A DNA stretch of 64,000 bases from contig NZ_JAUOQH010000002.1 in NCBI RefSeq assembly GCF_030547075.1, positions 338,553 to 402,552 of the forward strand. Reading direction: 5' to 3'. Position 1 is the stretch's first letter, and every line of letters begins with the position of its first letter. Positions 53,549-63,925 of the stretch are shown one piece after another. The stretch is from Alteromonas sp. 1_MG-2023. GTDB lineage: Bacteria; Pseudomonadota; Gammaproteobacteria; Enterobacterales; Alteromonadaceae. The notes beneath the pieces were generated by a model that saw only the letters and a list, made by a program, of their open reading frames with translations, was not told the origin of the DNA and did no database searches. Made by a program: the position numbers and the translations under genes.

Positions 53549-56155
53549 TTAGATTTCGCGTTTAACTTCAACGATTTCGAAGACTTCGATTTGGTCTCCA
53601 ACTTTTACGTCGTTGTAGTTCTTAACGCCGATACCACATTCCATACCGTTACGTACATCTTGTACATCATCTTTGAAGCGACGTAGAGATTCTAGTTCAC
53701 CTTCATAGATTACTACGTTTTCACGAAGTACACGGATTGGATTGCTACGCTTAACCACACCTTCTGTAACCATACAACCAGCGATAGCACCAAGCTTAGG
53801 CGACTTAAATACATCACGCACTTCAGCCAGACCAATAATTTCTTGTCTGAATTCTGGCGCAAGCATACCGCTCATTGCTGCTTTCACTTCGTCAATTAGG
53901 CTATAAATAACGCTGTAGTAGCGTAAATCAATTTCTTCAGCTTCTAGTACGCGGCGTGCAGTTGCATCGGCACGAACGTTAAAGCCAAGTACGATAGCGC
54001 CAGAAGCTGCTGCCAATGTTGCATCAGTTTCAGTGATTCCACCTACGCCGCTACCAACTATGTTCACTTTAACTTCTGCCGTTGATAGTTTAATCAACGA
54101 CTCAGCAATCGCTTCAACAGAACCTTGTACATCAGCTTTAAGTACAATGTTAAGTTCACTAACGTCGCCTGCTTCCATGTTTGCAAACATGTTTTCAAGC
54201 TTAGCTTTTTGCTGACGAGCAAGTTTAAGCTCACGCTTCTTCTGATGACGCTTAGCCGCTACTTCACGTGCTTTACGCTCATCTTTAACTACCGCTGCAT
54301 CTTCACCGGCTACTGGAACACCAGATAGACCCAGTACTTCAACAGGTGTAGATGGGCCAGCTAGCTTAAGCTCTTGACCATGCTCATCGCGCATTGCACG
54401 AACACGTCCATATTCTTCGCCACATAGTAAGATATCACCGGCTTTCAGCTCACCCTCTTGGATAAGTACTGAAGCGACTGGACCACGGCCTTTATCAAGA
54501 CGTGATTCAATAACGATACCGCGACCTGGGCCTTTAGCTACCGCTTGTAAATCTAGTAATTCAGCTTGAAGGTTAATAGCTTCTAAAAGACCATCAACAC
54601 CCATACCGGTTTTAGCAGAAACGTTACAGAACTGGTGCTCACCGCCCCACTCTTCTGAAATAACTTCCAGTTGAGAAAGCTCAGTTTTAACACGATCTGG
54701 ATCGGCTGACTCTTTATCCATCTTGTTCACGGCAATGATTAACGGTACGCCTGCTGCACGAGCATGCTGAACCGCTTCTTTCGTTTGTGGCATTACGCCA
54801 TCATCTGCCGCAACAACCAAGATAACGATATCGGTTGCCGTTGCTCCACGAGCACGCATTGCAGTAAATGCGGCATGTCCTGGAGTATCTAAGAACGTGA
54901 TTTCGCCATTATCAGTTTGTACTTTATAAGCACCGATATGCTGGGTAATACCACCGGCTTCACCGTCTGCCACTTTCGCGCGACGAATGTAATCAAGTAG
55001 TGATGTTTTACCGTGGTCAACGTGACCCATGATAGTCACTACAGGTGCACGTGATGTTTTATCACCGCCTGTACCATCATCAGCTAACAATTCTTCTTCA
55101 AGTGCATTGTCGTTAACCAGTTCAAATTTATGGCCCATCTCTTCAACAACAAGTACTGCTGTGTCTTGGTCAAGAACCTGGTTAATCGTCGCCATCTCAC
55201 CCATTTTCATCATGGCTTTGATAACTTCGTTAGACTTAATCGCTAACTTGCTAGCAAGTTCGCCAACGGTGATAGTTTCACCCAGTTTAACGATACGCTC
55301 TACAGGTTGAGCTGGCTTGTTGAAGCCTTGCTTCAAGTGCTCGCCCGCATTTCGCTTAGACTTTCTACGACGACGTGAAGAACGCTCAACTTGGGCGTCT
55401 TGCTCGTCTTCTGCTTCTTGAGCATAGCGGTTTGAATGCAAATGTACTTCTTCAGCTTCCGCTTTCTTACGTGCTTCAGCTTCTTCTTTCCAACGACGCT
55501 CGTTTTCTTCTGCTAATTTACGTGCTTCATCAGCCGCTTTCTTAGCATCTTCTTCAAGCTTCTTCTGTGCTTCTTCTTCTTGAGCCTTACGAAGACGTTC
55601 CTCTTCCTGACGAGCAGCTTCTTGAGAAGCTTTCTCTTCAGCAGACATCTCAGGTTCGTTCTTCTTACGCGCTTCAGCGTCTTTCTTCGCTTGCTCTACG
55701 CGACGTGCACGTTCTTCTTCAGCAGCCTTTCTTGACTCTTCCGCTTTACGTGCCTTTTCTTCAGCCGCTTGTTTCGCTTCAGCAGCCGCTTTTTCTTCTG
55801 CTTCGCGCTTCAAACGTGCTTCTTCGGCTAATTTAGCTTCTTCTTCAGCTTGGCGTTGTTGCTCTTCAGCATCAGTACGCTTCACATAAGTACGCTTTTT
55901 ACGTACTTCTACTTTAACTTCTTTAGACTTGCCTACGCTAATAGTACTGGTTGTCTTACGTTTAAGAGTCATGCGCTGTGGTTCGGACGCGCTGCCGTGT
56001 TGCTTACTTAAATGATCCAACAGTTTCTTTTTCTCTTCTTCAGTAACCTGAGCGCCGGCATTCTTTGTGATACCCGCGTCTTTAAACTGGCCAACCAATC
56101 GGTCAACGGTCGTACCAATGTCGCTGGCGAGCTTTTCAATAGATACATCTGCCAT
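53549..56155 (-). CDS. infB: Translation initiation factor IF-2
   Basis: The 868-residue GTPase has IF2-N domains at the start (~1-50), a very long charged Glu/Ala/Lys/Arg coiled region (~90-250) and a second IF2-N (~290-340). The G domain (~370-540) has [17 protein letters not shown] and NKMDKESAD, and domains II-IV follow. It places initiator tRNA on the ribosome. It is 24 bases after nusA. The charged region is the usual variable part. Confidence 0.98.
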   Translation of the reverse strand: MADVSIEKLASDIGTTVDRLVGQFKDAGITKNAGAQVTEEEKKKLLDHLSKQHGSASEPQRMTLKRKTTSTISVGKSKEVKVEVRKKRTYVKRTDAEEQQRQAEEEAKLAEEARLKREAEEKAAAEAKQAAEEKARKAEESRKAAEEERARRVEQAKKDAEARKKNEPEMSAEEKASQEAARQEEERLRKAQEEEAQKKLEEDAKKAADEARKLAEENERRWKEEAEARKKAEAEEVHLHSNRYAQEAEDEQDAQVERSSRRRRKSKRNAGEHLKQGFNKPAQPVERIVKLGETITVGELASKLAIKSNEVIKAMMKMGEMATINQVLDQDTAVLVVEEMGHKFELVNDNALEEELLADDGTGGDKTSRAPVVTIMGHVDHGKTSLLDYIRRAKVADGEAGGITQHIGAYKVQTDNGEITFLDTPGHAAFTAMRARGATATDIVILVVAADDGVMPQTKEAVQHARAAGVPLIIAVNKMDKESADPDRVKTELSQLEVISEEWGGEHQFCNVSAKTGMGVDGLLEAINLQAELLDLQAVAKGPGRGIVIESRLDKGRGPVASVLIQEGELKAGDILLCGEEYGRVRAMRDEHGQELKLAGPSTPVEVLGLSGVPVAGEDAAVVKDERKAREVAAKRHQKKRELKLARQQKAKLENMFANMEAGDVSELNIVLKADVQGSVEAIAESLIKLSTAEVKVNIVGSGVGGITETDATLAAASGAIVLGFNVRADATARRVLEAEEIDLRYYSVIYSLIDEVKAAMSGMLAPEFRQEIIGLAEVRDVFKSPKLGAIAGCMVTEGVVKRSNPIRVLRENVVIYEGELESLRRFKDDVQDVRNGMECGIGVKNYNDVKVGDQIEVFEIVEVKREI

Positions 56156-56179
56156 TACGTATTATTCCCCCTGTTGACC

Positions 56180-57688
56180 TTACTCTTCATTGAACCAAAC
56201 GATGTTACGTGCTGCCATAATAAGGGCACCAGCAGTAGCGTCATCCAGTTCATCAATATCACTAATTTCATCTGTGCCTTGCTCGGCCAGTCCTTCAAGG
56301 TCGGTAATGCCGCGGCTGGCCAACACATAGGCCACGTGCTTACTCATTCCTTCAAGGCCTAGTAAGGCTTCGGTAGGCTCTGCGCCTTCAAGCGATTCTT
56401 CATTTGCCAATGCACGGGTCGTAAGGAATGCACGTGCACGATTACGCAATTCTTCAACGGTATCTTCATCAAGTCCGTCAATAGCAAGAAGTTCGCTTGC
56501 TGGCACGTAGGCCACTTCTTCTAAGGTGGTAAAACCTTCATCAACTAACATAGCCGCAAATTCGTCATCTACTTCTAAACCAGCAGTGAAGATGTTCAAC
56601 ACCTTCGCGTTTTCTTCTTCATGTTTCTTGTTCAAGTCTTCCACTGTCATCACGTTCAGTTCCCAACCAGTTAACTGGCTAGCAAGGCGAACGTTTTGAC
56701 CACTACGACCGATTGCCTGAGCAAGGTTGTCAGCTTCTACTGCTACGTCCATCATGTGGCTGTCCTCGTCCACAACGATAGAAGCAACTTCTGCAGGTGC
56801 CATAGCGTTAATAACGAATTGTGCAGAGTTTTCATCCCACAATACGATATCAACACGCTCACCACCCAATTCGCCCGATACTGCTTGTACACGTGAACCA
56901 CGCATACCTACACACGCACCGACTGGGTCTAAGCGTTTGTCGTTAGTTTTAACGGCAATTTTTGCACGAGAGCCCGGATCACGAGCCGCCGCTTTAATTT
57001 CTAGTGTTTCTTCCGCAATTTCTGGTACTTCAAGTCTGAACAGCTCTACAAGCATGTCAGGATGAGTACGACTGACGAACAACTGTGCGCCACGTGCTTC
57101 AGGACGGATTACATAAAGTAGGCCGCGAACACGGTCGCCTGGTCTGAACGTTTCACGAGGAAGCATATCGTCGCGATAGATAACGCCTTCTGCGTTATTA
57201 CCTAAATCGATGATAATGTTGTCGCGGTTTACTTTCTTAACCGTACCCGTTACCAACTCACCGACTCTATCTTCGTATTCAGCAATCATTTGCGCGCGTT
57301 CAGCTTCACGTACTTTTTGTACAATAACCTGTTTCGCGGTCTGCGTAGTTATGCGGTCAAATTTGATAGATTCAATCTGATCTTCCACATAATCGCCTAA
57401 TTGAAGCTCAGGCTCTTCTACTTGCGCAGCAGAAAGGGTAATTTCTGCGAATGGGTTTTCTTGTTCCTGATCATCAGGAATAATTAACCAACGACGGAAT
57501 GTGTCGAAGTCACCAGAGGTTCTGTCGATACTTACTCGAACTTCAATATCGCCTTCATTTTTCTTTTTGGTGGCACTGGCTATTGCAAATTCCAGCGCTT
57601 CAAAAATCTTTTCTCTAGGCACTTGTTTTTCATTTGAAACGGCTTCCGCCACTAACAAAATTTCTTTATTCATTTTAGCCTCACTCAA
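56180..57688 (-). CDS. nusA: Transcription termination/antitermination factor NusA
   Basis: The 502-residue protein has the N-terminal RNAP-binding domain (~1-130), S1 (~135-200), two KH domains (~230-350; [40 protein letters not shown]) and two acidic C-terminal repeats (~370-500; [16 protein letters not shown]). This is the gammaproteobacterial layout. It starts 30 bases after rimP and precedes infB. It modulates pausing, termination and rRNA antitermination. Confidence 0.98.
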   Translation of the reverse strand: MSEAKMNKEILLVAEAVSNEKQVPREKIFEALEFAIASATKKKNEGDIEVRVSIDRTSGDFDTFRRWLIIPDDQEQENPFAEITLSAAQVEEPELQLGDYVEDQIESIKFDRITTQTAKQVIVQKVREAERAQMIAEYEDRVGELVTGTVKKVNRDNIIIDLGNNAEGVIYRDDMLPRETFRPGDRVRGLLYVIRPEARGAQLFVSRTHPDMLVELFRLEVPEIAEETLEIKAAARDPGSRAKIAVKTNDKRLDPVGACVGMRGSRVQAVSGELGGERVDIVLWDENSAQFVINAMAPAEVASIVVDEDSHMMDVAVEADNLAQAIGRSGQNVRLASQLTGWELNVMTVEDLNKKHEEENAKVLNIFTAGLEVDDEFAAMLVDEGFTTLEEVAYVPASELLAIDGLDEDTVEELRNRARAFLTTRALANEESLEGAEPTEALLGLEGMSKHVAYVLASRGITDLEGLAEQGTDEISDIDELDDATAGALIMAARNIVWFNEE

Positions 57689-57718
57689 GCTTTCGTCGAT
57701 GAAAGCATTGCTGTTCCG

Positions 57719-58177
57719 TTATTCAAATGTGGGAACAACGTTACCTTTTTCGATATTCGCCACAGCTAACTGGAACTGCTGGCCATCCACTTCAATATTG
57801 ACTACGCCATTGTCGCAAGCCAATACTTTGCCTTTAAAATTACGTCTGTCGTCCATCGGCATAGATAAACGAACCTGAACTACTTCACCTACTGATTCAA
57901 CATAGTGCTTCTCTTTGAAAAGCGGTCTATCCATACCTGGTGAAGATACTTCTAGGTTATATTCTGTGCTAATTGGATCTTCAACATCCAAAATCGCACT
58001 TACTTGATGACTCACATCTGCACAGTTATCTACGGATATACCATTTTCGTGATCAATAAAAACACGAAGAATTGAATGTTTCCCCGCTCGTACAAATTCG
58101 ATCCCAACCAATTCAAACCCTAACGCTTCAACGCCTGGGTTTAACATTTCGGTTAGTTTCTCTTCAAGTTTTGCCAA
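57719..58177 (-). CDS. rimP: Ribosome maturation factor RimP
   Basis: The start is read as the TTG at 58177, with GGAGG six bases before it, giving 152 residues beginning (M)AKLEEKLTEML. This aligns with the start of other RimP proteins, whereas the longer frame from 58216 runs through a hairpin. Motifs are GFELVGIEFVRAGKHSILRVFID and DCADVSHQVSAILDVEDPI. It assists 30S assembly. It is first in the rimP-nusA-infB operon and preceded by a structured leader. Confidence 0.95.
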   Translation of the reverse strand: MAKLEEKLTEMLNPGVEALGFELVGIEFVRAGKHSILRVFIDHENGISVDNCADVSHQVSAILDVEDPISTEYNLEVSSPGMDRPLFKEKHYVESVGEVVQVRLSMPMDDRRNFKGKVLACDNGVVNIEVDGQQFQLAVANIEKGNVVPTFE

Positions 58178-58194
58178 TGCAAACCTCCAAAAAC

Positions 58195-58345
58195 GAAAAA
58201 AGGGCCTAAAGCCCACCTGTCATCACCTAGCTCAGCTAGGCTGACTCCAGGGTCTAATGCAACAAAAAGCCCCGTACTAGCGGGGCTTTTATTAAAATTC
58301 TGAACCCATATTTGTCCAACAGACAAATGCAAACATATGGGTAAA
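58195..58345 (-). ncRNA. Structured rimP leader with two terminator-like hairpins
   Basis: Read leftward, the leader contains a stem ACCCATAT/ATATGGGT with an inner TTTGTC/GACAAA helix (58305-58343). Next comes an intrinsic terminator AGCCCCG/CGGGGCT followed by five T (58264-58291), then the palindrome CCTAGCTNAGCTAGG (58228-58242). A last GGGC/GCCC hairpin followed by six T (58195-58212) ends just before the rimP ribosome site. This resembles the rimP-leader class of putative attenuators described in gammaproteobacteria (Rfam rimP family, from memory). The match is by position and layout only. Confidence 0.6.
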
Positions 58346-58507
58346 AACCACCGGTAGGTGATGTTTGCTAGATAATGGAAGCGTTACTTTCCTGAACACT
58401 GAGGGAGCCCGCTACCACCACTTAATGAGCGCATTATACTGATTGGTGCCACATTAAGCAACAGCACTCGACTATTAGTTGTTAGTCTGTGTTAATAGTA
58501 CGGGCTG

Positions 58508-59503
58508 TTAATCTTCGTCTTTCCACTTTTCTTTGATTTCTAAAATTTCCGGTAAATTTTCCATCAGTAAATCAATGAGCTTAGGGTCGAAATGTGCGCC
58601 CTTTTGACTTTCCATCAGCGCGAGGGTTTTTTCAACCGTCCACGCATCTTTATACGGACGCTTGCTAGTCAGTGCATCGAACACATCGGCTACAGCACAA
58701 ATTCTACCTTCAATAGGGATATCTTCCCCTGCAATGCCGTACGGGTAACCTGAACCATCCCATTTTTCATGGTGAGTTAATGAAACCGATCTCGCAATTT
58801 CAAGCAATTCAGAGTCGCATTCGCCAAGTATTTCAGCGCCAATTATCGGATGAGTCTTCATAATATCGAACTCTTCATCAGTCAGCTTGCCGGGTTTCAG
58901 CATAATACTGTCTGAGATACCAATTTTACCAATATCGTGCATTGGTGCTGCATGTAACAGAACTTCTGCCTGTTGATCGCTGAAACCATACGCGAGTGCT
59001 AGCACCTTTGCATAATGACTCATTCGCAGCACGTGCATGCCGGTTTCGTTATCTTTGTATTCAGCCGCTCTGCCCAATCGTTGAACAACCTGCAAGCGTG
59101 TATGCATGAGTTCATCAGACTTCACTAACGATAAATGGGTTTTTACTCGTGCTTTAACCACAGGTGGAGAAATAGGCTTAGTAATGTAATCCACAGCGCC
59201 AACTTCGAAACCTTCCGCTTCATCTTGCTCGTCGTTTAACGCGGTAACAAATATGACTGGAATTGCGCGGGTACTATCTTGACCTTTCAGTACGCGACAC
59301 ACTTCATACCCAGTGAGACCTGGCATCATGATATCGAGTAAAATAAGCTTAGGTTGCCGCACAGATGCGAGACGAATTGCTTCTTCACCATTTTTAGCAA
59401 AAATCAATTGATAGTCTGCCGACAACAACTGCTTTAACACCCTTAAATTTACTGGTTCGTCATCAACGAGTAATAACGTAGGCTTCTCAATGTTTCTAAG
59501 CAT
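58508..59503 (-). CDS. HD-GYP response regulator, c-di-GMP phosphodiesterase
   Basis: The 331-residue protein has a receiver domain (~8-125) with acceptor Asp in LLLDIMMPG (~57), switch region TALND and Lys in ITKPISP. The HD-GYP domain (~150-320) has HDIGKIGI, THPIIGAEIL, LTHHEKWDGSGYPYG and CAVADVFDALTSKRPYK. All metal ligands appear present, so it should hydrolyse c-di-GMP when phosphorylated. Its ATG overlaps the stop of the MHYT kinase (TAATG), making that kinase its likely phosphodonor. Confidence 0.94.
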   Translation of the reverse strand: MLRNIEKPTLLLVDDEPVNLRVLKQLLSADYQLIFAKNGEEAIRLASVRQPKLILLDIMMPGLTGYEVCRVLKGQDSTRAIPVIFVTALNDEQDEAEGFEVGAVDYITKPISPPVVKARVKTHLSLVKSDELMHTRLQVVQRLGRAAEYKDNETGMHVLRMSHYAKVLALAYGFSDQQAEVLLHAAPMHDIGKIGISDSIMLKPGKLTDEEFDIMKTHPIIGAEILGECDSELLEIARSVSLTHHEKWDGSGYPYGIAGEDIPIEGRICAVADVFDALTSKRPYKDAWTVEKTLALMESQKGAHFDPKLIDLLMENLPEILEIKEKWKDED

Positions 59504-62500
59504 TATTGCGTTTCAGTCTCTTTAACCAAGGTGTCGATAAGCTCCGAAAGCTGGCTTTCGGCGCGTTCAAACTCAAAATCATCAATATCCATTAATATAG
59601 CAGCAATAGAGTCTTTATATTGGCCACTTGCGAGCCCTTTCATTTCTTTTAACACTTCTTCATCAAGCATATTTTGTGTAACGCTTAATTTCAAGTTTGT
59701 TAAATAAGTAATTAGTAGGGGAAGGTCTATTTCTTCCTTTTCTGTAGAGGCACTAACCTTCTCGCTTTCCCCTTGTACCCAAGTAATAACTTCATTGAAG
59801 GCTTTTTTAAGTTGCTGCACCGAAGAGATATCTAACTCTCCCTTAAGAGCATTTTTCTCAATATCTCTACAAACGGCCATCAAAGGGTTAAGACAAAGAT
59901 TGCCCGCCACCCCCTTAATACCATGAGCTAACGAGGCTGTTTTAGGGGCATCATTTTGCATGATTGCTGCTGTCATTTCAGCTATTTTTGATTCGTTAAT
60001 CTGCGTGAACTTAGCCACTTCATTATGATGCGTTTCAGCATCGCCCCATAACGAAACCGCTCTGGATAAATCAACCACCTTCGTTAATTTACGCTCCACT
60101 TTTTCCACTGAACGTATTTTGGTCGCGGTATCGTTAACCTCTTTACCAAGTACTCTTGCCATTTCACGGGTTAACAAAGGATAATCAATCGGTTTATTGG
60201 CAAAACCTTCCATTCCAGCGTCACTTGCAGCGTGTCTGTCTTGTACCAACACACTAGCGGTTAAGGCAATGATAGGTAAACGGGGTAAGTTATGCTGCTC
60301 TTCGTATTTTCGACGCTGCATAGAGGCCTCTAACCCATCCAAAATTGGCATCTGTAAATCCATTAACACAAGCTCAATTCCTGGCGTATTTTCCATTTTC
60401 TCTAAAGCATCTTGACCGTCTCTTGCTACCACCACGCTATGCCCTGAACGCTTTAACAATAACGATAGCAAATCGATATTTTGTGCTATGTCGTCCACTA
60501 TCAAAATTTTCATTGGTGGTAGATCCACCGGCGTGCCCGCTTCATCCGCTTCAGGGGGCACCGCTGGGGTTAATGGTAAACGGAATATAAACGTACTTCC
60601 TACCCCTAACTCGCTCTGTGCACATATTTTACCGCCCATCAATTCAACAAGTTGTTTCGATATGGTTGTACCTAAACCTGTTCCGCCGTATTTGCGACTC
60701 ATTGATGCATCAGCCTGTGCAAAAGCATCAAAAACGCGGTTAACTTGTTCGTCGTTCATGCCGATGCCGGAATCGTTAATTTTGAAATAAACATCTGACA
60801 CGTCACTTGATACTTCGACAACCACGCTACCGTCACCGGTAAACTTAACTGCATTGCCAATTAAGTTGTTAAGCACCTGCCTTATTCTTTCAGGCACACC
60901 ATTGTAGGCTTCACAAACATCGTCTTTCACATTCACTTCAAGGGAAATATTCTTACGCTTGGCTTCTAGCCAAAAAGTAGAAATGACCGTGTCGACTTCT
61001 TCTCTAATAATGAAATCGCGATAATCTAAATCTAGCTTACCCTTATCAAGTTTAGCGCTATCAAGAATATCATTTAGTAGATGAAGCAGAGATCTTGCAG
61101 ACCGGTTCACGGTAGTCAAGTGACCATGTTGCTCTGGCGGCATTTCTTCGGCCAACATTAAATCGCTGAAGCCGATGATCGCATTCATTGGAGTTCGAAT
61201 TTCGTGACTCATGTTGGCTAGGAAGTTAGTTCTAGCTTCAGCCGCTTGCTCAGCACGCTCTTTCGCCGCTTTAAGCTCTTCTTCCATTTCCCGACGAGCC
61301 GTAATATCAGAGATGAAGCCGTCTAGATAAATGGTATTTCCGTCATCGTCGAGGACATGAACACCATGCTCGGTAACCCATCGTACATCCCCGCACTTGG
61401 TGATAATGCGATATTCGATGGTGAATTGTTTATTGTCAGCAACTTCTTCGGCTATCCTTTCTACATCGTCGGGATGACATAGAGAACCAAAGGTTACATT
61501 AGGATTTGGAAGGCTGAAGTCGGCTGCATCATGACCCGTTAATTCCTTAACGGCTTCACTAATAAACACCATCGGCCATTCTGGCTCATTTAAACAGCGA
61601 TAGGCCATGCCAGGTATATTAGAAATAAAGCTGCGAAACTTAGCCTCACTTTCCCGTAACGCGTCTTCCATTTCTTTGCGTTTGCGTAAATCTGAGAGGA
61701 AGCCTACAAACAAGGGCTTGTCGTCAATTTTAGTGTAGCCAATTCCTACTCTGACAGGGATAAGACTTCCATTTTTACCTACCACAGCAACTTCACGGCT
61801 GGTCCCTATGATTTGTTCTGTAGGTACTGTTCTTTGTTCGAAAAAGTCACTATCGTACAACGACTTTTTATCATCAGGCGCCAAAATAGTACCGGGTTTA
61901 CCCACCAATTCATGAGGTTTATACCCTAGTACAGCTTCAACCGCTGGATTTGCCGTTTTTATAATGCCGGTATTATCTACCGTTATAATGGCATCTATCG
62001 CGTTATCGGTTATTGCACGTTGAATTTTTTCACTCTGTAACGCCCGAAAACTCACGTCGCGATATTTAAAAAGCAAGCTGAGTCCAAGCACCATGGCAAT
62101 TAACGTTACCGTGACCATAGCGATAGCAAGGGCGAGGTAGACTGAAATTTCAGATGGCTGTGAAGAAAATTCCATTCCTGGAGGTAAAACAAACCGTGCG
62201 GCCGACATGCCGGTGTAATGCATTCCAGCAATCGCAAGCCCCATGACAACACTTGAAATAAGTGCATCACGACCGAAATTTGTTTGTCTTTTACCAAGCG
62301 TACCTTTTTTACCCTTAGCACTTTTCTCGCTAGCAGCGCTAAGGCCAAACTTAATCCACAGCGCTAACATGGCAAGACATACAGCGACCACAATAGAAAG
62401 TAAAAATCGAGACGGGTTATAACGAAGTAGCGGTGACATTTCCATTGCCGCCATACCGCTGTAGTGCATAGTGCCAATTCCGGAACCAACCAAAACACCA

Positions 62501-62871
62501 CCTATTAAGATTTCAGTAAATGAAATTTTGGGTTTCGTCATTAGGAAAAGCGCTACCCATGCCGCGGCCACACCGGGAATGGCTGATACTAGCGTTATAG
62601 ATATATCATAAGACACAGGTGTACAGAGTTCGAAGGCAATCATGCCAAGGAAATGCATTGCCCAGATCCCGCCCCCCATGGCGGCACTTCCCGCTGTTAG
62701 CAATGTATATTTTCGTAATGTATGACTTGTAGCGGCTGCTTGGGAAGCCACATTGAATGCCATAAATGAGGCGAAGATAGCGATAAGTAACGAAAGCGTA
62801 ACCAAGCTAAAGTCATAGTGACCATTAAGCAACGACACTTCCTGCCCAACGGTAAAATATTTTTCAATCAT
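59503..62871 (-). CDS. MHYT-PAS-PAS hybrid histidine kinase with receiver and Hpt domains
   Basis: The 1122-residue membrane kinase has an MHYT sensor (~1-265, seven helices) with the motif seen three times as AMHFLGM, TMHYSGMAAMEM and GMHYTGM. PAS domains lie at ~280-400 and ~405-530, HisKA at ~555 (NMSHEIRTPMN), and HATPase at ~660-780 (NLIGNAVKF, GTGLGTTISKQL). The receiver (~795-920) has acceptor Asp in LVLMDLQMP, and the Hpt domain (~945-1040) has His in AHGIKGVAGN. MHYT is proposed to bind copper and sense O2, CO or NO. It couples translationally to the HD-GYP gene. Confidence 0.94.
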   Translation of the reverse strand: MIEKYFTVGQEVSLLNGHYDFSLVTLSLLIAIFASFMAFNVASQAAATSHTLRKYTLLTAGSAAMGGGIWAMHFLGMIAFELCTPVSYDISITLVSAIPGVAAAWVALFLMTKPKISFTEILIGGVLVGSGIGTMHYSGMAAMEMSPLLRYNPSRFLLSIVVAVCLAMLALWIKFGLSAASEKSAKGKKGTLGKRQTNFGRDALISSVVMGLAIAGMHYTGMSAARFVLPPGMEFSSQPSEISVYLALAIAMVTVTLIAMVLGLSLLFKYRDVSFRALQSEKIQRAITDNAIDAIITVDNTGIIKTANPAVEAVLGYKPHELVGKPGTILAPDDKKSLYDSDFFEQRTVPTEQIIGTSREVAVVGKNGSLIPVRVGIGYTKIDDKPLFVGFLSDLRKRKEMEDALRESEAKFRSFISNIPGMAYRCLNEPEWPMVFISEAVKELTGHDAADFSLPNPNVTFGSLCHPDDVERIAEEVADNKQFTIEYRIITKCGDVRWVTEHGVHVLDDDGNTIYLDGFISDITARREMEEELKAAKERAEQAAEARTNFLANMSHEIRTPMNAIIGFSDLMLAEEMPPEQHGHLTTVNRSARSLLHLLNDILDSAKLDKGKLDLDYRDFIIREEVDTVISTFWLEAKRKNISLEVNVKDDVCEAYNGVPERIRQVLNNLIGNAVKFTGDGSVVVEVSSDVSDVYFKINDSGIGMNDEQVNRVFDAFAQADASMSRKYGGTGLGTTISKQLVELMGGKICAQSELGVGSTFIFRLPLTPAVPPEADEAGTPVDLPPMKILIVDDIAQNIDLLSLLLKRSGHSVVVARDGQDALEKMENTPGIELVLMDLQMPILDGLEASMQRRKYEEQHNLPRLPIIALTASVLVQDRHAASDAGMEGFANKPIDYPLLTREMARVLGKEVNDTATKIRSVEKVERKLTKVVDLSRAVSLWGDAETHHNEVAKFTQINESKIAEMTAAIMQNDAPKTASLAHGIKGVAGNLCLNPLMAVCRDIEKNALKGELDISSVQQLKKAFNEVITWVQGESEKVSASTEKEEIDLPLLITYLTNLKLSVTQNMLDEEVLKEMKGLASGQYKDSIAAILMDIDDFEFERAESQLSELIDTLVKETETQ

Positions 62872-63272
62872 AGTTTTTTATTCTGTTATTCAGTAACAAA
62901 TTGCGTCGCATTAAACGCGCATCTAATTATTGGGTTCTTTTTTACCACTTCGTAAACCATATTTATATAAGTAACACTCTGATGATTAAAAATTGGGGGA
63001 ACTACCTATATATGCTTATTCACCACAAAACAGCCGGACACAGATGGTAGTACAAATTCAGGTATTCTTATAACATCCATCAACTAACGCCGCCTTGTAA
63101 CTAGAGCGCTTAGTATGAATATTTCATAAGATCATAACAACGCTTCTGAATAGTACTAAAGTATAAGCTTTAATAACTCAAACCATAATTACGCTATTGA
63201 AATTGAAGAACCTGTAATGACATGACGCTTATTTACACAGTAATTCACCTAGAAATTTACGCTGCGTAAGTC
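62872..63272. other. AT-rich intergenic gap of 400 bp upstream of the MHYT kinase
   Basis: No gene or clear site is seen. The left end is the promoter region of the leftward kinase gene; the right end merges into the decayed GGDEF remnant. Confidence 0.5.
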
Positions 63273-63700
63273 AACATTATTAAAATTAATCTAGTGTGGT
63301 GAATTTGGTCTTATACGAGGTTATTGAGCAGCAGAGCGAAACCGGCATTCTGTCTTTACCCGTCCATATTTCAGGTACTGTCACCCATTGCAGAGGCGAA
63401 GAATTTTTTGCATGAATGCCTTTATAGCAGAACTAAAAACTCAAGAGTAATGTACTGTACATGTAGCGTCAAAAATCTATAAGGAAATTGAATAAAGCTT
63501 AGTAGGTGAGGCTAAGCATACCATTGGAATTACCGTAAGCTTTACTATTTCATCTTTCCAAAGTAAACATCACAACACGGAAGCTAATTTGAATCAGTTA
63601 AATGAGGCTTTGAACCAGGAGTAACTTAAAGCCCTGTTATAAAGACCTCAATATGCAAGCACTACTATAAGCGCCTTACTGGGCAGGATTAGAAGCTGGT
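63273..63700 (+). pseudogene. Decayed GGDEF-domain remnant
   Basis: Rightward fragments in shifting frames recall a diguanylate cyclase. VNLVLYEVIEQQSETG at 63299 is like the GDxVLxEVA helix. GTVTHCRGEEFFA ending near 63412 is like a RYGGEEF motif. GITVSFTISSF (63518-63554) is like ITVSFGISSF. A KALLYK-like segment lies near 63628, and GRIRSW near 63682 is like the closing GRNR. Stops at 63413-63415 and 63622-63624 and frame changes break it. No start codon region or intact cyclase remains. The identification is by eye and needs a profile search. Confidence 0.55.
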
Positions 63701-63752
63701 CACTACTTACCTAAAGGCAAGTATATTATTGAAACCTAGCATTCTAGAAACA

Positions 63753-63776
63753 AAAAACCCCGGCATAAGCCAGGGT
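63753..63776 (-). terminator. Intrinsic terminator of the initiator tRNA unit
   Basis: Leftward, AACCCTGGC pairs with GCCGGGGTT over a four-base loop (one G-T pair) and runs into T residues (six T). It lies eight bases past the 3' end of the first tRNA gene. Confidence 0.88.
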
Positions 63777-63783
63777 TATAATG

Positions 63784-63860
<77 letters not shown>

Positions 63861-63925
63861 TCTGTACATTTTTACCGCTTGTCTCTAAATTAGACAATTC
63901 AGTAATTAAATCGTTTAATTTTCTG

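Noticed and set aside
58217..58507. tRNA gene upstream of rimP, as in E. coli
   Set aside because: No cloverleaf, T-loop or CCA end can be drawn on either strand.
63440..63475. LexA-like stretch TACTGTACATGTA
   Set aside because: It lacks the CTGT-N8-ACAG spacing and has no gene nearby.
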